Positions 1-11,830 of a stretch of DNA of 64,000 nucleotides are shown here, piece by piece. The position numbers were made by a program, and so were the translations under genes. Each line of letters starts with the position of its first letter. Within the stretch, counting starts at the first letter, position 1. The notes below the pieces were generated by a model. The model saw only the letters and a list, made by a program, of their open reading frames with translations. It searched no databases and was not told the origin of the DNA. The DNA is from Siphonodentalium dalli (lineage: Eukaryota; Mollusca; Scaphopoda; Gadilida; Siphonodentaliidae): positions 258,025,863 to 258,089,862 of the forward strand of contig CP136064.1 of the NCBI GenBank assembly GCA_032622095.1, in the 5' to 3' direction.

Positions 1-6
1 GGCGGT

Positions 7-30
7 GATGATGATGATGATGATGATGAT
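7..30. repeat. (GAT)n microsatellite
   Basis: Eight or so uninterrupted GAT triplets at the window edge. No gene could be attached to them. Confidence 0.9.
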
Positions 31-108
31 GGCGATAACACTTACTTTCAGGAATGCGGTTTTAAATGTGTACGCATGATGATAGAGATGGATTGTACCT
101 GTGAAGCA

Positions 109-198
109 GAGGAGATGCCAGAAAACGAGGAGATGCCAGAAAACGAGGAGATGCCCGAAAACGAGGAGATGCCCGAAAATGAGGAGATGCCCGAAAAT
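109..198 (+). repeat. 18-bp minisatellite inside a small open frame
   Basis: Five tandem copies of an 18-bp unit (GAGGAGATGCCMGAAAAY), reading Glu-Glu-Met-Pro-Glu-Asn in a 101-codon frame at 76-381. The frame has no recognisable domain, and its downstream half lies in a dispersed repeat (285-450), so I treat it as a repeat rather than a gene. A single GCAGAGGAGATG trace at about 5628 shows the unexpanded form in the other copy of that repeat. Confidence 0.75.
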
Positions 199-284
199 AA
201 AAATAAAACATTGCAATTAAAAGTAGAATGCAGCACGAGAGCTTGTGAGTTACAGTTTATCCCTTTTATCACTAAAAGGTATCT

Positions 285-450
285 CCCACTCAGTTATAAA
301 AGTAAACTATGGAATGGTCTATTATTATTTGGAGTGGTGTTCTGGTATAAATTAGAAGACGCCAGTCAGACGAAACGATAACACACGTGCTGAATGATTC
401 ATATTCATTGGCAGGAAATGTTCAGATAATAAGTTCACCAAACGACGTAA
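285..450 (+). repeat. Dispersed repeat, copy 1 (other copy 5697-5858)
   Basis: This segment and 5697-5858 share an ordered series of blocks: CTCCCA..AGTTA, GGAATGGTCTATTATT, TTTGGAG, AAATGTTYAGATAATAAGTTCAMCAAACGACGTA. They are a diverged duplication. The last block is the reverse complement of the 68-bp satellite monomer at 5.86-7.13 kb, so the satellite probably grew from this repeat. Confidence 0.7.
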
Positions 451-721
451 GGAAAGACCCAATTTATTTTAGTTCGACATTTTAAAAGCTTATTATGTTA
501 ATAAAACTGTTAATCAGACTAAAATCTCTTATTTTAGGTTCCACTCATACCCGGGACCGATTTCAACCAATCGGAACAGCGGCGGATGTTATAACGGTGT
601 TATATATAGTTTTAAAACAAATTGAGTAAAAAAAATTGAATTAAAAAAAATAAAGTTAAATTGAGAAAGGAGTTCAATCTAAAAATAATTTTAATTAAGA
701 ACAAATTATAATTATAGAGGA
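441..721. other. AT-rich intergenic DNA
   Basis: No open frame, RNA or repeat was recognised. There are A-rich runs at 620-660. Confidence 0.6.
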
Positions 722-836
722 TATCTACACTTTTGGTTAGATATGGGAATTATCTCATGGGTGAAGACAACAACAATGAATTTCCACGAGTCATCACGAA
801 TGAGATAGTTACAATATCCAACCAAGTGTAGATGTT
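722..836. repeat. Short foldback (MITE-like) element
   Basis: Imperfect inverted repeat. ATATCTACACTTTTGGTTAGATAT at the left pairs with ATATCCAACCAAGTGTAGAT at the right, and an inner pair ATTATCTCAT / ATGAGATAGT continues the stem. No target duplication was identified. Confidence 0.6.
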
Positions 837-1329
837 CTGTTTATTATATGCTCAGTTGGCCCCATGTATCAACTCGAAAGTAGAGTAAAAAGTGCAAATT
901 TGTATAGCCAAGCACGAAGCACGGCCATGGTAATGAGCTTGTGCATATAAAATAATCCCATTTTTCAGATAGATTACAGTTTTTTTAATTTTTAATTCGA
1001 AATGTTTAAAATATCGAAATGTGCGCAGGCTGCGGCCTCAACTAGTCTATTATATTAGCATTTGTGCCATGTTTAAAACTGCTGCAGATGTCTTACATAA
1101 GAAGACATTACATGCGGATGTAAAACATAGGTTTTTGGCAGTTTCGTCCATCCACCCATCCCGCCATAGTACCTCACTGCAATTTTTTGTTTACCATGGA
1201 TGGAGGGTTTGGTGTAGTAATAGTTTCCAGGAACTGGACCAACGGTGTTCCAACAAGCAAAGAAAGATCCACTTATCCCGCGTATGGCTTTGAAGTGTTT
1301 GTCTACGAAATCGCATTAGGGCCGCCACC
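837..1329. other. Intergenic DNA, nothing recognised
   Basis: Short open frames at 1021-1426 show no domain and overlap a repeat, so no gene is supported. Confidence 0.5.
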
Positions 1330-1525
1330 CGAATCACCACCGCACCCAAATATACAATTACACAAGTCGTTAAGGCCATCCGAAACACAACCGCACCCAC
1401 ACATATACAAATATACAACTCGTTAAGGCCACCCGAAACACCACCACACCCACATATATACAACTCGTCAAACGTTATAACGAGTTGTGTATTTGTATAT
1501 TCGTGGGTGCGGTGGTATTTCAACA
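1330..1525. repeat. Short tandem repeat ending in a hairpin
   Basis: Three imperfect direct units of the form CCGCACCCAMATATACAA..TCGTTAAGGCCACCCGAAACA. The last unit is followed by its own inverted copy: CACCACACCCACATATATACAACTCGT pairs with ACGAGTTGTGTATTTGTATATTCGTGGGTGCGGTGG at about 1484-1519. The arrangement can form a long hairpin centred near 1475. Confidence 0.75.
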
Positions 1526-1962
1526 CAACCTTACACTGAATTTTCATTTTTTCAGCTTGCATCACTGAAAAGAGGAGACAGTTAGCTGCCGGCCTCCTCG
1601 ATTGTATGGAGTGTAGAATAGGATGCAAGTAAGCCAAATAAATATATATTATTATTCGTAATATTTCAAACTGGACCTCCTTGAAATAGTAAAAACTCCC
1701 AGGTTCACGAAATTCCATTTGCATCACCCCTGTGTTGGCCTCGAGTTTTACAACCGTTTGAAGTGTAGTGGTGTTGGTTATAGGAAACGAGAATTTCTAG
1801 TAACAAGATTTATTCTGAGATTATTCTTCATTCCACCGGAATTCACTTTCATCGTAACATCCACCTTAAAGGTACTCAATCCGATCTGATAGTCCCCATA
1901 TCATCAGATTTCAACAACAAAAATAACAACAACGTTTTTTTTTAAATGCCGCTTCAGTTATC
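1526..1962. other. Intergenic DNA, nothing recognised
   Basis: No coding or RNA signal was found on either strand. Confidence 0.5.
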
Positions 1963-2108
1963 AGAATCGATGAATTGCCCAAAAATAATCTGATCACTCT
2001 GAGCTTTGGTGGGTGGGTTCCTCGACTCGAATTAAATATTTTTTACCCATAGAAGCCAAAGAAATAGTAATTTGTGAGCGTTAATTCGGATTATGCATCT
2101 TTAACTCA
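1963..2108 (+). repeat. Dispersed repeat, copy 1 (other copy 54487-54837)
   Basis: Shares CTGATCACTCTGAGCTTTG, GACTCGAAT.AAATATTTTT.ACCC, GAAGCCAAAGAAATAGT, and GAGCGTTAATT.GGATTATGCAT in order with 54718-54837. The flanking CAGAATCGAT is at 54487 in the other copy, which therefore carries an extra ~200-bp stretch. Confidence 0.75.
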
Positions 2109-2209
2109 ATACATAAATCAATACATATTTAAAGCATGTATAATACTCAAACTAAATACTGCTTGGGAAATCAAACACTTTTAACCGATATGTATTGTAA
2201 ACAAGGCTT

Positions 2210-2765
2210 GAATGAAGTCACCAGAGAGTGAATTATTTGAGGCTATCCAGCACAGCGGACTGTGATAACTAAATTCACCCCTGGGGACATCATTCTGCTT
2301 AGGCCTAATCTTCTGGGACGTATATATAGTCTCAAATTAAAATTGTTTTTAGTTACTTTTTCCATTTTTGTTCAGCAATTAAAAATTTCCAGGTGAAGAG
2401 CCCTGCTCATCTGAGAACCAAATTCACCCTTTGGAAACCTCATTCTGTTTAGGCCTCATCGTCTGGGAAGTATCTATAGTCTCAAATTAACATTGTTTTT
2501 AGTTATATTTTCCCTTTTATTCAGTTTTTATATCCCCCTAATTTGCAGAAGATAAAATGTATAATCAAGGTGACTAATGGGTGAACACCATCAACTTCAA
2601 CCGGGGAACTTCAATCTGATCCTAGGTCTCCCAGAGCAGTTGAGGCCTCACCAGAATGAGGTTCCCATATATATGCTGAATTTGGTGGTGCGAGGCCGCT
2701 GTGCTGGATATCGTCACTAAATTTACCATCTGGGGGACCTCATTTTGCAAATGACAGACACACTA
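2210..2765 (+). mobile_element. MITE-like element, copy 1 (other copy 16225-16614)
   Basis: Same family as 16225-16614: both contain GGGGACCTCATTCTGC, a TATATATAGTCTCA block, TTTGCAGAA..TAAATGTATAATC, GTGACTAATGGGTGAACA, and a right end CCTCATTYTGCAAA.TGACAGA. Here the internal TATAGTCTCAAATTAA block is duplicated (about 2270-2370 and 2420-2520), making this copy longer. Its left end has decayed (GAATGAAGTCACCAGAG). No transposase is present, so it would be non-autonomous. Confidence 0.65.
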
Positions 2766-2928
2766 TTTCTATACTTGATTGTACAATTAATGTTGTAAAA
2801 TTAATGATATCAGGCATGGAATTTCGATACCCGCATCGGATCCGCAATCTCCGTAGTCCACAATGTCCCTGTCCTATATTTTGTGTGGGGAACAATATAT
2901 CAACAGAGTGCGTCACCTCATATGGTGG

Positions 2929-4776
2929 GTCAAATTAACGACCACAGCGCGGTATCCCCCAATAACACCCACACCCATTGCATTCATTAACGACCACAGC
3001 GCCGTATCCCCCAATAACACCAACACCCACTACATTCATTAATGACCACAGCGCCGTATCCCCCAATAACCCACACCCACTACATTCATTAACGACCACA
3101 TCGCCGTATCCCCCAATAACACACCCGCTATATTCATTAACGACCACAGCGCCGTATCCCACAATAACGCCTACACCACTACATCCATTAACGACCACAT
3201 TGCCGTATCCCACAATAACACCCACACCACTACATCCATTAACGACCACATCGCCGTATCCCCCAATAACACGCACACCCTCTACATTCATTAACGACCA
3301 CAGGGCCGTATCCCCCAATACCACCCACACACACTACATTCATTAACGACCACAGCGCCGTATCCCCCAATAACACACCCACACACACTACATGCATTAA
3401 CGACCACAGCGCCGTATCCCCCAATAACACACACCCGCTACATTCATTAACGACCACAGCGCCGTATCCCCCAATAACACCCACACACACTACATTCATT
3501 AACGACCACAGCGCCGTATCCCCAATATCCCACACCCACTACATTGATTAACGACCACAGCGCCGTATCCCCCAATAACACCCACACCACTACATTCATT
3601 AACGACCACAGCGTCGTATCCCCCAATAACACACACACCCACTACATTCATTAACGACCACAGCGCCGTATCCCCAATATCCCACACCCACTACATTCAT
3701 TAACGACCACAGCGCCGTATCCCCCAATAACACCCACACCACTACATTCATTAACGACCACAGCGCCGTATCCCCAATAACCCACACCCACTACATTCAT
3801 TAACGACCACAGCGCCGTATCCCCCAATAACACACACCCGCTACATTCATTAACGACCACAGCGCCGTATCACCAAATAACACCCACACCCACTATATTC
3901 ATTAACGACCACATCGCCGTATCCCCCAATAACACACCCACACCCACTACATTCATTAACGACCACAGCGCCGTATCCCCCAATAACACACCCACACTCA
4001 CTACATTCATTAACGAGCACAGCGCCGTATCCCCAATAATCCACACCCACTACATTCATTAACAACCACAGCGCCGTATCCCCCAATAACACCCACACCC
4101 ACTACATTCATTAACGACCAAAGCGCCGTATCCCCAATATCCCACACCCACTACATTCATTAACGACCACAGCGCCGTATCCCCCAATACCACCCACATC
4201 ACTACATTCATTAACGACCACAGCGTCGTATCCCCCAATAACACCCACACCCACTACATTCATTAACGACCACAGCGCCGTATCCCCCAATAACCTACAC
4301 CCACTACATTCATTAACGACCACAGCGCCGTATCCCCCAATAACACACACCCGCTACATTCATTAACGACCACAGCGCCGTATCACCAAATAACACCCAC
4401 ACCCACTACATTCATTAACGACCACATCGCCGTATCCCCCAATAACACACCCACACCCACTACATTCATTAACGACCACAGCTCCGTATCCCCCAATAAC
4501 ACACCCACACTCACTACATTCATTAACGAGCACAGCGCCGTATCCCCAATAACCCACACCCACTACATTCATTAACGACCACAGCGCCGTATCCCCAATA
4601 ACCCACACCCACTACATTCATTAACGACCACAGCGCCGTATCCCCCAATAACCCACACACACTACACTCATTAAAGACCACATCGCCGTATCCCCCAATA
4701 GCACACCCACACCACTACATTCATTAACGACCACAGCGCCGTATCCCCCAATAACACACCCACACCCACTACATTA
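2929..4776. repeat. Satellite array, about 50-bp monomer with a 513-bp higher-order repeat
   Basis: About 37 tandem copies of a unit built from CATTCATTAACGACCACAGCGCCGTATCCCCCAATAACA and a variable CACCCACAC spacer. Diagnostic variants recur at a fixed distance: CACCAAATAA at 3871 and 4384, and TAACGAGCAC at 4011 and 4524, both 513 bp apart. This shows a higher-order repeat of about ten monomers. The many open frames across it (Gly/Val/Tyr-rich on the minus strand) are by-products of the repeat. Confidence 0.95.
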
Positions 4777-5341
4777 ATTTCTGGCTTCAGGTGCTTGCAA
4801 TTCGTCTGCATTTTGAAAAGCACGCCCAATTATTATGCTGACCGATTTTAGTGATTAGGTAAGATTATGTCAACAATTTGTGACGTGTGTTACGGTCTGT
4901 GTGTTGATGGCGGGGGGGGGGGGGTCTGTTTGTTATTGGGTATGAAACAGGTGCCCAATTAGCAGGTGACCAATCAATACCCACAGTTTAGTGTAACACA
5001 ACGGGCTATGTAAATATATAAGACAAGGTTTGATATGATTTTTGGTAATTTTAGAAGGCATCCTAGACTTTTGAAAACATTAAGTGCAAGTGAATATTTT
5101 TTTAGGAGAGTGATTCACGGTGACCCATTCAACACTGAAATCTTGATAGGGCAGGATTAGTGAGCTCTATATGGGCATGGTATAAACAACTGGATGGAAA
5201 AGTTCATTAGGGTGGTCTCCCCGGCGTTGAGTGGTTTGCGTATCGCATACTCTTTATGTACTGTCTATTTACATAACATGGCATTTGTTTACATAAAACA
5301 CAGTACTAACACGACAATAACAAGCAATTTACTCGAAATTT
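4777..5341. other. Intergenic DNA with a poly-G run
   Basis: A run of about 13 G lies at 4912-4924. Otherwise no gene or repeat was recognised. Confidence 0.5.
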
Positions 5342-5605
5342 ATGATTGGTATAAGAGCAATGTTTGTATATAATATAGTATTCTTTCTGTATATGGCGGT
5401 TTTAACGGGTGTGACTATTTTAACAGCGATTCCCACCGCCAACGCTTACCATATCTTTAATGAGGGGTTATACATATCCAAACCTGGCATTCGTCGGAAC
5501 TATTATTCGACTGGTTTCTCGTTGTCTTTCTCTATAGGTCAGAAACATTTGAGAAGAAAATATCCATGTCGATTTGGCCATCCAGCGATTACGGGAATAT
5601 CATGA
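5342..5605 (+). CDS. Small open frame, hypothetical, possibly not a gene
   Basis: An 87-codon ATG-initiated frame. Residues about 8-35 are hydrophobic and could form a membrane segment or signal anchor; the rest is Ser/Tyr/Arg-rich with no recognised motif. No neighbouring exon, promoter or poly(A) signal ties it to a transcript. It lies just upstream of the dispersed repeat at 5697 and may belong to that repeat family. I have no function to offer, and it could easily be a chance frame. Confidence 0.2.
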   Translation: MIGIRAMFVYNIVFFLYMAVLTGVTILTAIPTANAYHIFNEGLYISKPGIRRNYYSTGFSLSFSIGQKHLRRKYPCRFGHPAITGIS

Positions 5606-5696
5606 GACATATGATGAAAAATTTCCCGAGCAGAGGAGATGGAGTGTAAGTAAAACATAACACAGTTTAATGAAATTAACCCTCTTTATACTAAAT

Positions 5697-5858
5697 GGTT
5701 CTCCCAGTTAGTTAAAAAATGTGTACATCGGAATGGTCTATTATTCATTTGGAGGAATGTTAATGTGATAAAATCAGACAAAAGATAAATAAAAGTGCGG
5801 AAGGAACCATATTTATTGAGGGAAATGTTTAGATAATAAGTTCAACAAACGACGTATA
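5697..5858 (+). repeat. Dispersed repeat, copy 2 (other copy 285-450)
   Basis: Diverged copy of 285-450. Its last part (GAAATGTTTAGATAATAAGTTCAACAAA) is inverted relative to the satellite that follows. Confidence 0.7.
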
Positions 5859-5890
5859 TGGTCTTTTGTTGAACTTATTATCTGAACATT
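5822..5890. repeat. Inverted repeat at the edge of the 68-bp satellite
   Basis: AAATGTTTAGATAATAAGTT..ACAAA at 5824-5848 is the reverse complement of TTTGTTGAACTTATTATCTGAACATTT starting near 5864, with a roughly 15-bp centre. The first satellite monomer thus abuts an inverted copy of itself. Confidence 0.8.
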
Positions 5891-7135
5891 TTATATGGGA
5901 TATCTACTCATCAATAATGATTTAGTATAGAAATGGTTAAACTTATTATCTGAACATTTCCTATGTGAACTACTCATCAATGCTGCTTAAGTGTGGAAAG
6001 GGTTAAATTTATTATCTCAAAATTTCCTATGTGATAACTACTCATCAATTATGCTTTAGTATAGAAAGGGTTAACTTATTATCTGAAGATTTCCTATGGG
6101 ATAACTACTCATCAATGATGCTTTAGTATAGAAAATGTTAAACTTATTATCTGAACATTTGCCATGGAATACATACTCATCAATGATGCTTTAGTATAGA
6201 GAGGGTTAAACTTATAATCTGAACATTTCCTATGGGATAACTACTCATCGATGCTGCTTTAGTATAGAAATGGTTAAACTTATAATCTGAACATTTCATA
6301 TGGGATAACTACTCATCAATAATATTTAGTATAGAAAGGGATAAACTTATTATCTGAACATGTCCTATGTGACAACTACTCATCAATGCTTATTTAGTAT
6401 TGAAATGGTTTAACTTATTATCTCAAAATTTCATGTGGGATAATTACTCATCAATGATGCTTTAGTATAAAAAGGGTTAAACTCATTATCTGAACATTTC
6501 CTATGTGACAACTATTCATCAATGCTTTTTTAGTTTTGAAATGGTTAAACATATTATCTCAAAATTTCATGTCTGATAATTACTCATCAATTATGCTTTA
6601 GTCTAGAAAGGGTTATCTTATTATCTGAACATTTCCTATGGGATAATTACTCATCAATGATGCTTTAGTATAGAGAGGGTTAAACGTATTATCTGAACAT
6701 CTCCAATGGGATAACTACTCATCAATGCTTTTTTAGTATTGAAATGGTTAAACTTATTATCTCAAAATTTCATGTGTGATAATTACTCATCAATTATGCT
6801 TTAGTATAGAAAGGGTTAACTTATTATCTGAACGTTTCCTATGTGATAACTACTCATCAATGATGCTTTAGTATAGGCAGGGTTAAACTTATTATCTGAA
6901 CATTTCTTATGAGATAATTCTCGTCAATGATGATTCAGTATAGAAAGGGTTAACTTAACTTATTATCTGAACATTTCCTATGGGATAACTACTCATCAAT
7001 GATGCTTTAGTATAGAAAGGGTTAACTTATTATCTGAACATTTCTTATGGGATAACTACTCATCGGTGATGCTTTAGAATAGAAATGGTTAAACTTATTA
7101 TCAGAACATTTCATATGGATAACTACTCATCAATG
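5861..7135. repeat. Satellite array, about 68-bp monomer
   Basis: About 19 degenerate tandem copies of TTAAACTTATTATCTGAACATTTCCTATGGGATAACTACTCATCAATGATGCTTTAGTATAGAAAGGG. The period varies between about 65 and 70 bp. No coding potential. Confidence 0.95.
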
Positions 7136-7218
7136 ATAAAGGCGCTAAAACAAACTTTAACCGATTTCAGCGATATTCGGTACATGGGTCACCTCTGGGT
7201 GGGAGCTGTCAAATTTGA

Positions 7219-7345
7219 ATGATTTTCGATGAAAAACATGGCCACCGGCAGCCATCTTGGATTTTACTCTTTGCATCACTAAACCCTTTAGCACACCATG
7301 CAGAGCTTATCCCTCATCCGATCATCGCCAAACTTCATATGAATC
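7219..7345 (+). repeat. Dispersed repeat, copy 1 (inverted copy at 34200-34330)
   Basis: TTTTCGATGAAAAACATGG, GCCATCTTGGATTTTA, TTTGCATCACT, and CTTATCC.TCATCCGAT are found in reverse complement at 34200-34330. A 65-codon frame here is explained by the repeat. Confidence 0.7.
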
Positions 7346-7419
7346 CTCGGTGTGACCTCTCGATGGGTGCCTACCATTTGTTTCCGAATTTAATATACTT
7401 CATGACGTACATATAGATA

Positions 7420-8057
7420 CTGTACTTTAAGAAATATGGACATATATAGGTACATAGCAACGATGTAGACCCGCGTTCTTATGCAAAAATCAGTAAGGTA
7501 TATGCATTAAATGGTTACAATAATGAAAATGTACACTGTTTGAAACGCCATAGATATCAGAACTGATATGAATTGATGTGTTGTGATGAATTGTTTTGAA
7601 AAGAATATATGAAATTAATACGCACACGTGATCACATTACATTCGTGTATATACTGACATATACCACGTATATAGTCCATAAAAGACATAGAATGCGTGT
7701 GAAAAATCAACAGTTTAACTATGCTGTAAAGAGCTTTTGTACGTGATTTACCAGTGGAAATGGCACTTGTTATACGTCATAACGCACATATATGTACTGG
7801 ATTTGATTTAAGAAACATGGACGTATACATAAACCAGACACGCACTTGCATACTTTAAACACATTGCCTTCGTGTATATAATGGCACAAAGACACACCAG
7901 ACCACCATAGACAGAAATATTACGAATTTATCAGTTGTCTCGCCTGTTTTAGTAGTGATACATGATGCAATAAGATCAGTTACCACCAATACAACTATTG
8001 ACGCTATACCGGCGATTTTAGACTATATTTCTACTAATATTTCTTCTAAATTGGACG
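7420..8057. other. AT-rich intergenic DNA
   Basis: No gene was recognised. Scattered ATATAC/GTATAT motifs resemble the repeat further downstream. Confidence 0.5.
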
Positions 8058-9029
8058 AGAATAAAGAGAAATGAACTATGAAAGCATACATCAAGTAAAC
8101 GTGTATACACCTTTCGTGATACGAGACTGTCACGTGGGCATTGTATCCTCTGTATAACAGACTATATTCATAGGAGTTACAATACATATAATTTATGAAA
8201 AGAATACATGAAGTAAGTATTTATACACTATTCTACATCAGATGGGGTCTTTATTTACTCCATGTAATGGAGATTTTAGAATAATAATATGAATGAACTA
8301 TGACTAGAATACATCAAGTAAATATGTATACACGCGTCCACATAGTATGTCTTTTCCAGACCAATGTTTTGATGCCTCTGTATTAACAGAGAACTTGGAG
8401 TATATACGAATGAATGGTAAAGAATATGTGAAATTAATATAGACATGTGTTCGCATAGTAGGCCTATCATGGGCAATGTTTCTATTAAATGGTAGTACTA
8501 ATGAAAATTTACACTGTATTATACAAACCACTATAGGCTTCAGAAATATTACTAATTTATGTGGTGTGAGGAGTTATCTCGCTTGTTTAGTTATGATGCA
8601 CTAATTTCATTTACCCCCATTAAAGCATTATTTACGCATTATTTTCTCCATATAATGGCGAGTTTAGTCTAAATTTATACTAATAATGCTATAAATTAAC
8701 GACAATAAAGAGAAATGAATGATTAAAGAATACATAAAAGAATGTGTGTACACGCGTCCACATAGTAGGTCTTTTCCAGACGAATGGTTGATAACCCCAT
8801 ACATAATAGTAGGCCTTTCGTGACATGAGACTGTCACGTGGTACATGCTTAGTTTCCTCTGTATAACAGACTATCTCTATATGATTTATAATACACATAA
8901 TTGATGAAAAGAATACACGAAGTAAGTATTGATACACTATTTTACATCAGATGGGCTCTTTATTTTCTCCATTTAATGGAGATTTTAGAGTAATAATATG
9001 AATGAACTATGACTAGAATACATCGAAGA
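8058..9029. repeat. Locally duplicated AT-rich segment, offset about 709 bp
   Basis: Blocks at 8058-8350 recur at 8700-9029: ACGCGTCCACATAGTA.GTCTTTTCCAGAC, GACTGTCACGTGG, CCTCTGTATAACAGACTAT, and a long block around GAATACAYGAAGTAAGTATT at 8202 and 8911. Divergence is roughly 10%. The short open frames are shadows of this repeat. Confidence 0.8.
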
Positions 9030-10040
9030 ACCAGCCACCAATGCCGTACTCCTACCCTCAATGGAGCAATTAATATACAGTATATGAGACACAAAATATA
9101 ATAGACAGTATCGTGTGCACCCCGATTAGGTATCATATAATGACTGAACCGTCATATACAACGATGTTGCAATCAAAATCAAACTGCCTTAGGGCCGTAA
9201 TATTGGACTGATTAAACATTTGACCCCCGACATGTCATTCCACTCTATACATGGCCATACTGACACACCATAATTAGAAGACCTTTGTCCCTTGTGTTGT
9301 ATACTAGTGGGACTATGGGTGAAGCCCTTTGAATTAAATGACCTTACTACAGTTGACATGTTCAACCAATAAGTTCTTCAAATAAGAACCTGTTGGGATT
9401 TAAATTGAAGCTTAATTAGCCCTTCAAGCCCTTCAAGCCCAAATCGAGGTTATGGAGCGAAACAACCAGGAGAAAAAGATTTTAATTAGTTATTAATGTG
9501 GGTTCAAAGAGAAACACATGGAGAAGGCCATGATTCGGACCCGTATGGCGCTTCATAACCCATTAAAGGCGTGCCGATGAAATGTGGATAACTTTAATAC
9601 GTCATGTGTAGGCCAAAAGCCACGAGGAACCCCTTGCTGTCCGTGTTTGTACCCCATATATACTGCTATATGCAGTCGACCTACCTATATAGCTAACTAT
9701 CTCTCTCTCTTCCCCAAATGCGTCTGTCTCCTCCTACCCAATGCATCTGTCTCCTCCTACCCAAAACAGTGGTTTCACCATATAATGCTGAAACTGGTGG
9801 ATATCGGTGTAATACAAAGTTGGTTGTACGGGGTGTCCTCCAGAAAGATTGACAATGCAGAACAATAAATGAAAGCTTATAACTCACCATGAGAGATATA
9901 TTTTAATTAATATTATTAACAGCTGAGTAATCCAAGAGAATAGTGTACAGGTCTGAACCGATTAGTGTGCATCTGTTTGTCAAAATGTACAATCATAAAT
10001 GCTTTAAGTTGGATAAATAGGAAAATCGATGTAGTGATGG
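9030..10040. other. Intergenic DNA with one repeated block
   Basis: TAGTGGGACTATG.GTGAAG..CTTTGAATTAAATGA near 9305-9345 recurs near 10868-10910, so at least part is repeat. A 94-codon frame at 9584-9868 has no recognisable features and is not supported as a gene. Confidence 0.5.
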
Positions 10041-10059
10041 GCTCATACGCTCACCCCAC

Positions 10060-11830
10060 TCTATTCACAAACCCATTGCACAGAAGCCCTTATGAGCATA
10101 CATTTCAATGACAGACATCTTGATCTGTATCGTGGCAATTAATGACTTAAACATGTGCTTAACTTCCACATGTACATCGAATGTACATGCATATGTGACG
10201 TATAACTTGAATGCCAATTTGTTATAATGTGGTCGTTTAACATACATTGCGGCACTTTTATATGAAATAAGGCATGTATATTGCTAAAATCTATGTTAAA
10301 ACGAGGGGCTTTCAGACAATTTTTAAATAAAGAGCGTTTATTATTTATGGATACGCTGAATTAGGTTTAAATGCAAAAGTGATGTGTACCTTTAAGGTAT
10401 GTGATCCAAATGCGATCAATTGTATGCTATATGAATCATTTATGAAGTATATAAATACACATCATTACTAGAGTGTTGCCTCGTACATTGAATGTACATG
10501 CATACGTGACGTATGACATAAAGGGCGCTTTGTTACAATGATGTGGGTAGTGGGGAATTTTATATGAAAGCATGCAGATTGCTAAAATGTATGTCAAAAT
10601 GAGGGGCAATTTTGAAAATTAAGAGCGTTTTTATTGATGGATACGATGAATTATGTTTAAATGCTTGATTTTAAATATAAATTTAGTACAACGATGGGGC
10701 ATTAAGACATATTTGAAAATAAAGAGTGTTTTATTGATAGATACGCTGAATTAGATTTAAATGCACGATTGACGTGTACCTTTAAGGTATGTGACCACAG
10801 TTATAATAGTACGCTATAGGAACCATTTATCAAGTAAAAAACAAATCAACACCTTAGACTCCAGGTGTATTAGTGGGACTATGTGTGAAGGAACTTTGAA
10901 TTAAATGAGTTTACTATGTTTGATATGTTCAACCTAATGTGTAATGCTTTACCTCTTGCATCGAATGTACATGCACGTGTGACGTATAACTTTGTGCATC
11001 GAATGTACATGCAAACGTGACGTATAACTTAAAAACGATGGGGTATTAAGACATATTTGAAAATAAAGAGGGTTTTATTAATGGATACGCTTAATTAGAT
11101 TTAAATCTATAAGTAACTTGTACCCTTAAGGTGTACCCTTATGTGACCAAAAGGAAGTCCATTGTATGAACCACTTCTGAAGTAATGACAATCAAAAACC
11201 TTCATTCATACATTGTTGCATCGACTGAACATGCATATGTGGCATATATCTTGAATGCCAATTTGTTTAAAGACTGTTGTCTAACATACAGTGAGTTATA
11301 TTTTATATGAATGAAATCATGCATAACATACAACCATGAAAGTAATATGACATGCATCAAGAACTTTGACTTTATTAAGGGCGAATACTCCAGAAGGTAG
11401 TTGGTTCGTGCATCGAATGTACACGCATATGCGCCGTATAACTTGAAGGCCTGTTTGTTACAATGCTGTGGGTAATGGGTAATTTTATATGAATGAAAGT
11501 ATACAGATTGCTAACATGTATGTCAAATGAGGGACATTCAGACAATTTTGAAAATAAAGAGCGTTTTATTGATGGATATGAAGAATTAGGTTTAAATGCA
11601 TACGGGACGTGTACCTTTAAGGAATGTAACCCACATGTGTTCCATTGTATGAACCATTTCTGAAGTAAATGACGACAGTGTGAGACTATTGCGATTGATT
11701 TAAATGCGCTTACTTCATGTATCGCCTGTTCGTTTAATTTACACGCGAATCTGACGTATAACTTGAAGACTAATATGTTTTAATGTTCGAGTTGTTTAAC
11801 ATAAAGGGGTTCAATTTTATTTGAATGATA
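10060..11830. repeat. Degenerate tandem repeat, units of about 300-500 bp
   Basis: At least six broken units contain, in order, TGCATCGAATGTACATGCATATGTGACGTATAACTTGAA, TTTTATATGAA, GCTAAAAT.TATGT, AAATAAAGAGCGTTTTATTGATGGATACGCTGAATTAGGTTTAAATG and GTGTACCTTTAAGGTATGTGA. Units start near 10165, 10480, 10960, 11215, 11410 and 11720 and differ in length through internal deletions. No protein is encoded. Confidence 0.8.

Noticed and set aside
2935-4608. Many long minus-strand frames, Gly/Val/Tyr-rich (e.g. 2935-3330, 3850-4098)
   Set aside because: They are translations of the 50-bp satellite; frames start and stop with monomer length changes.
5861-7135. Regular array considered as a CRISPR-like structure
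   Set aside because: Monomers are contiguous with no unique spacers, in a eukaryotic context.
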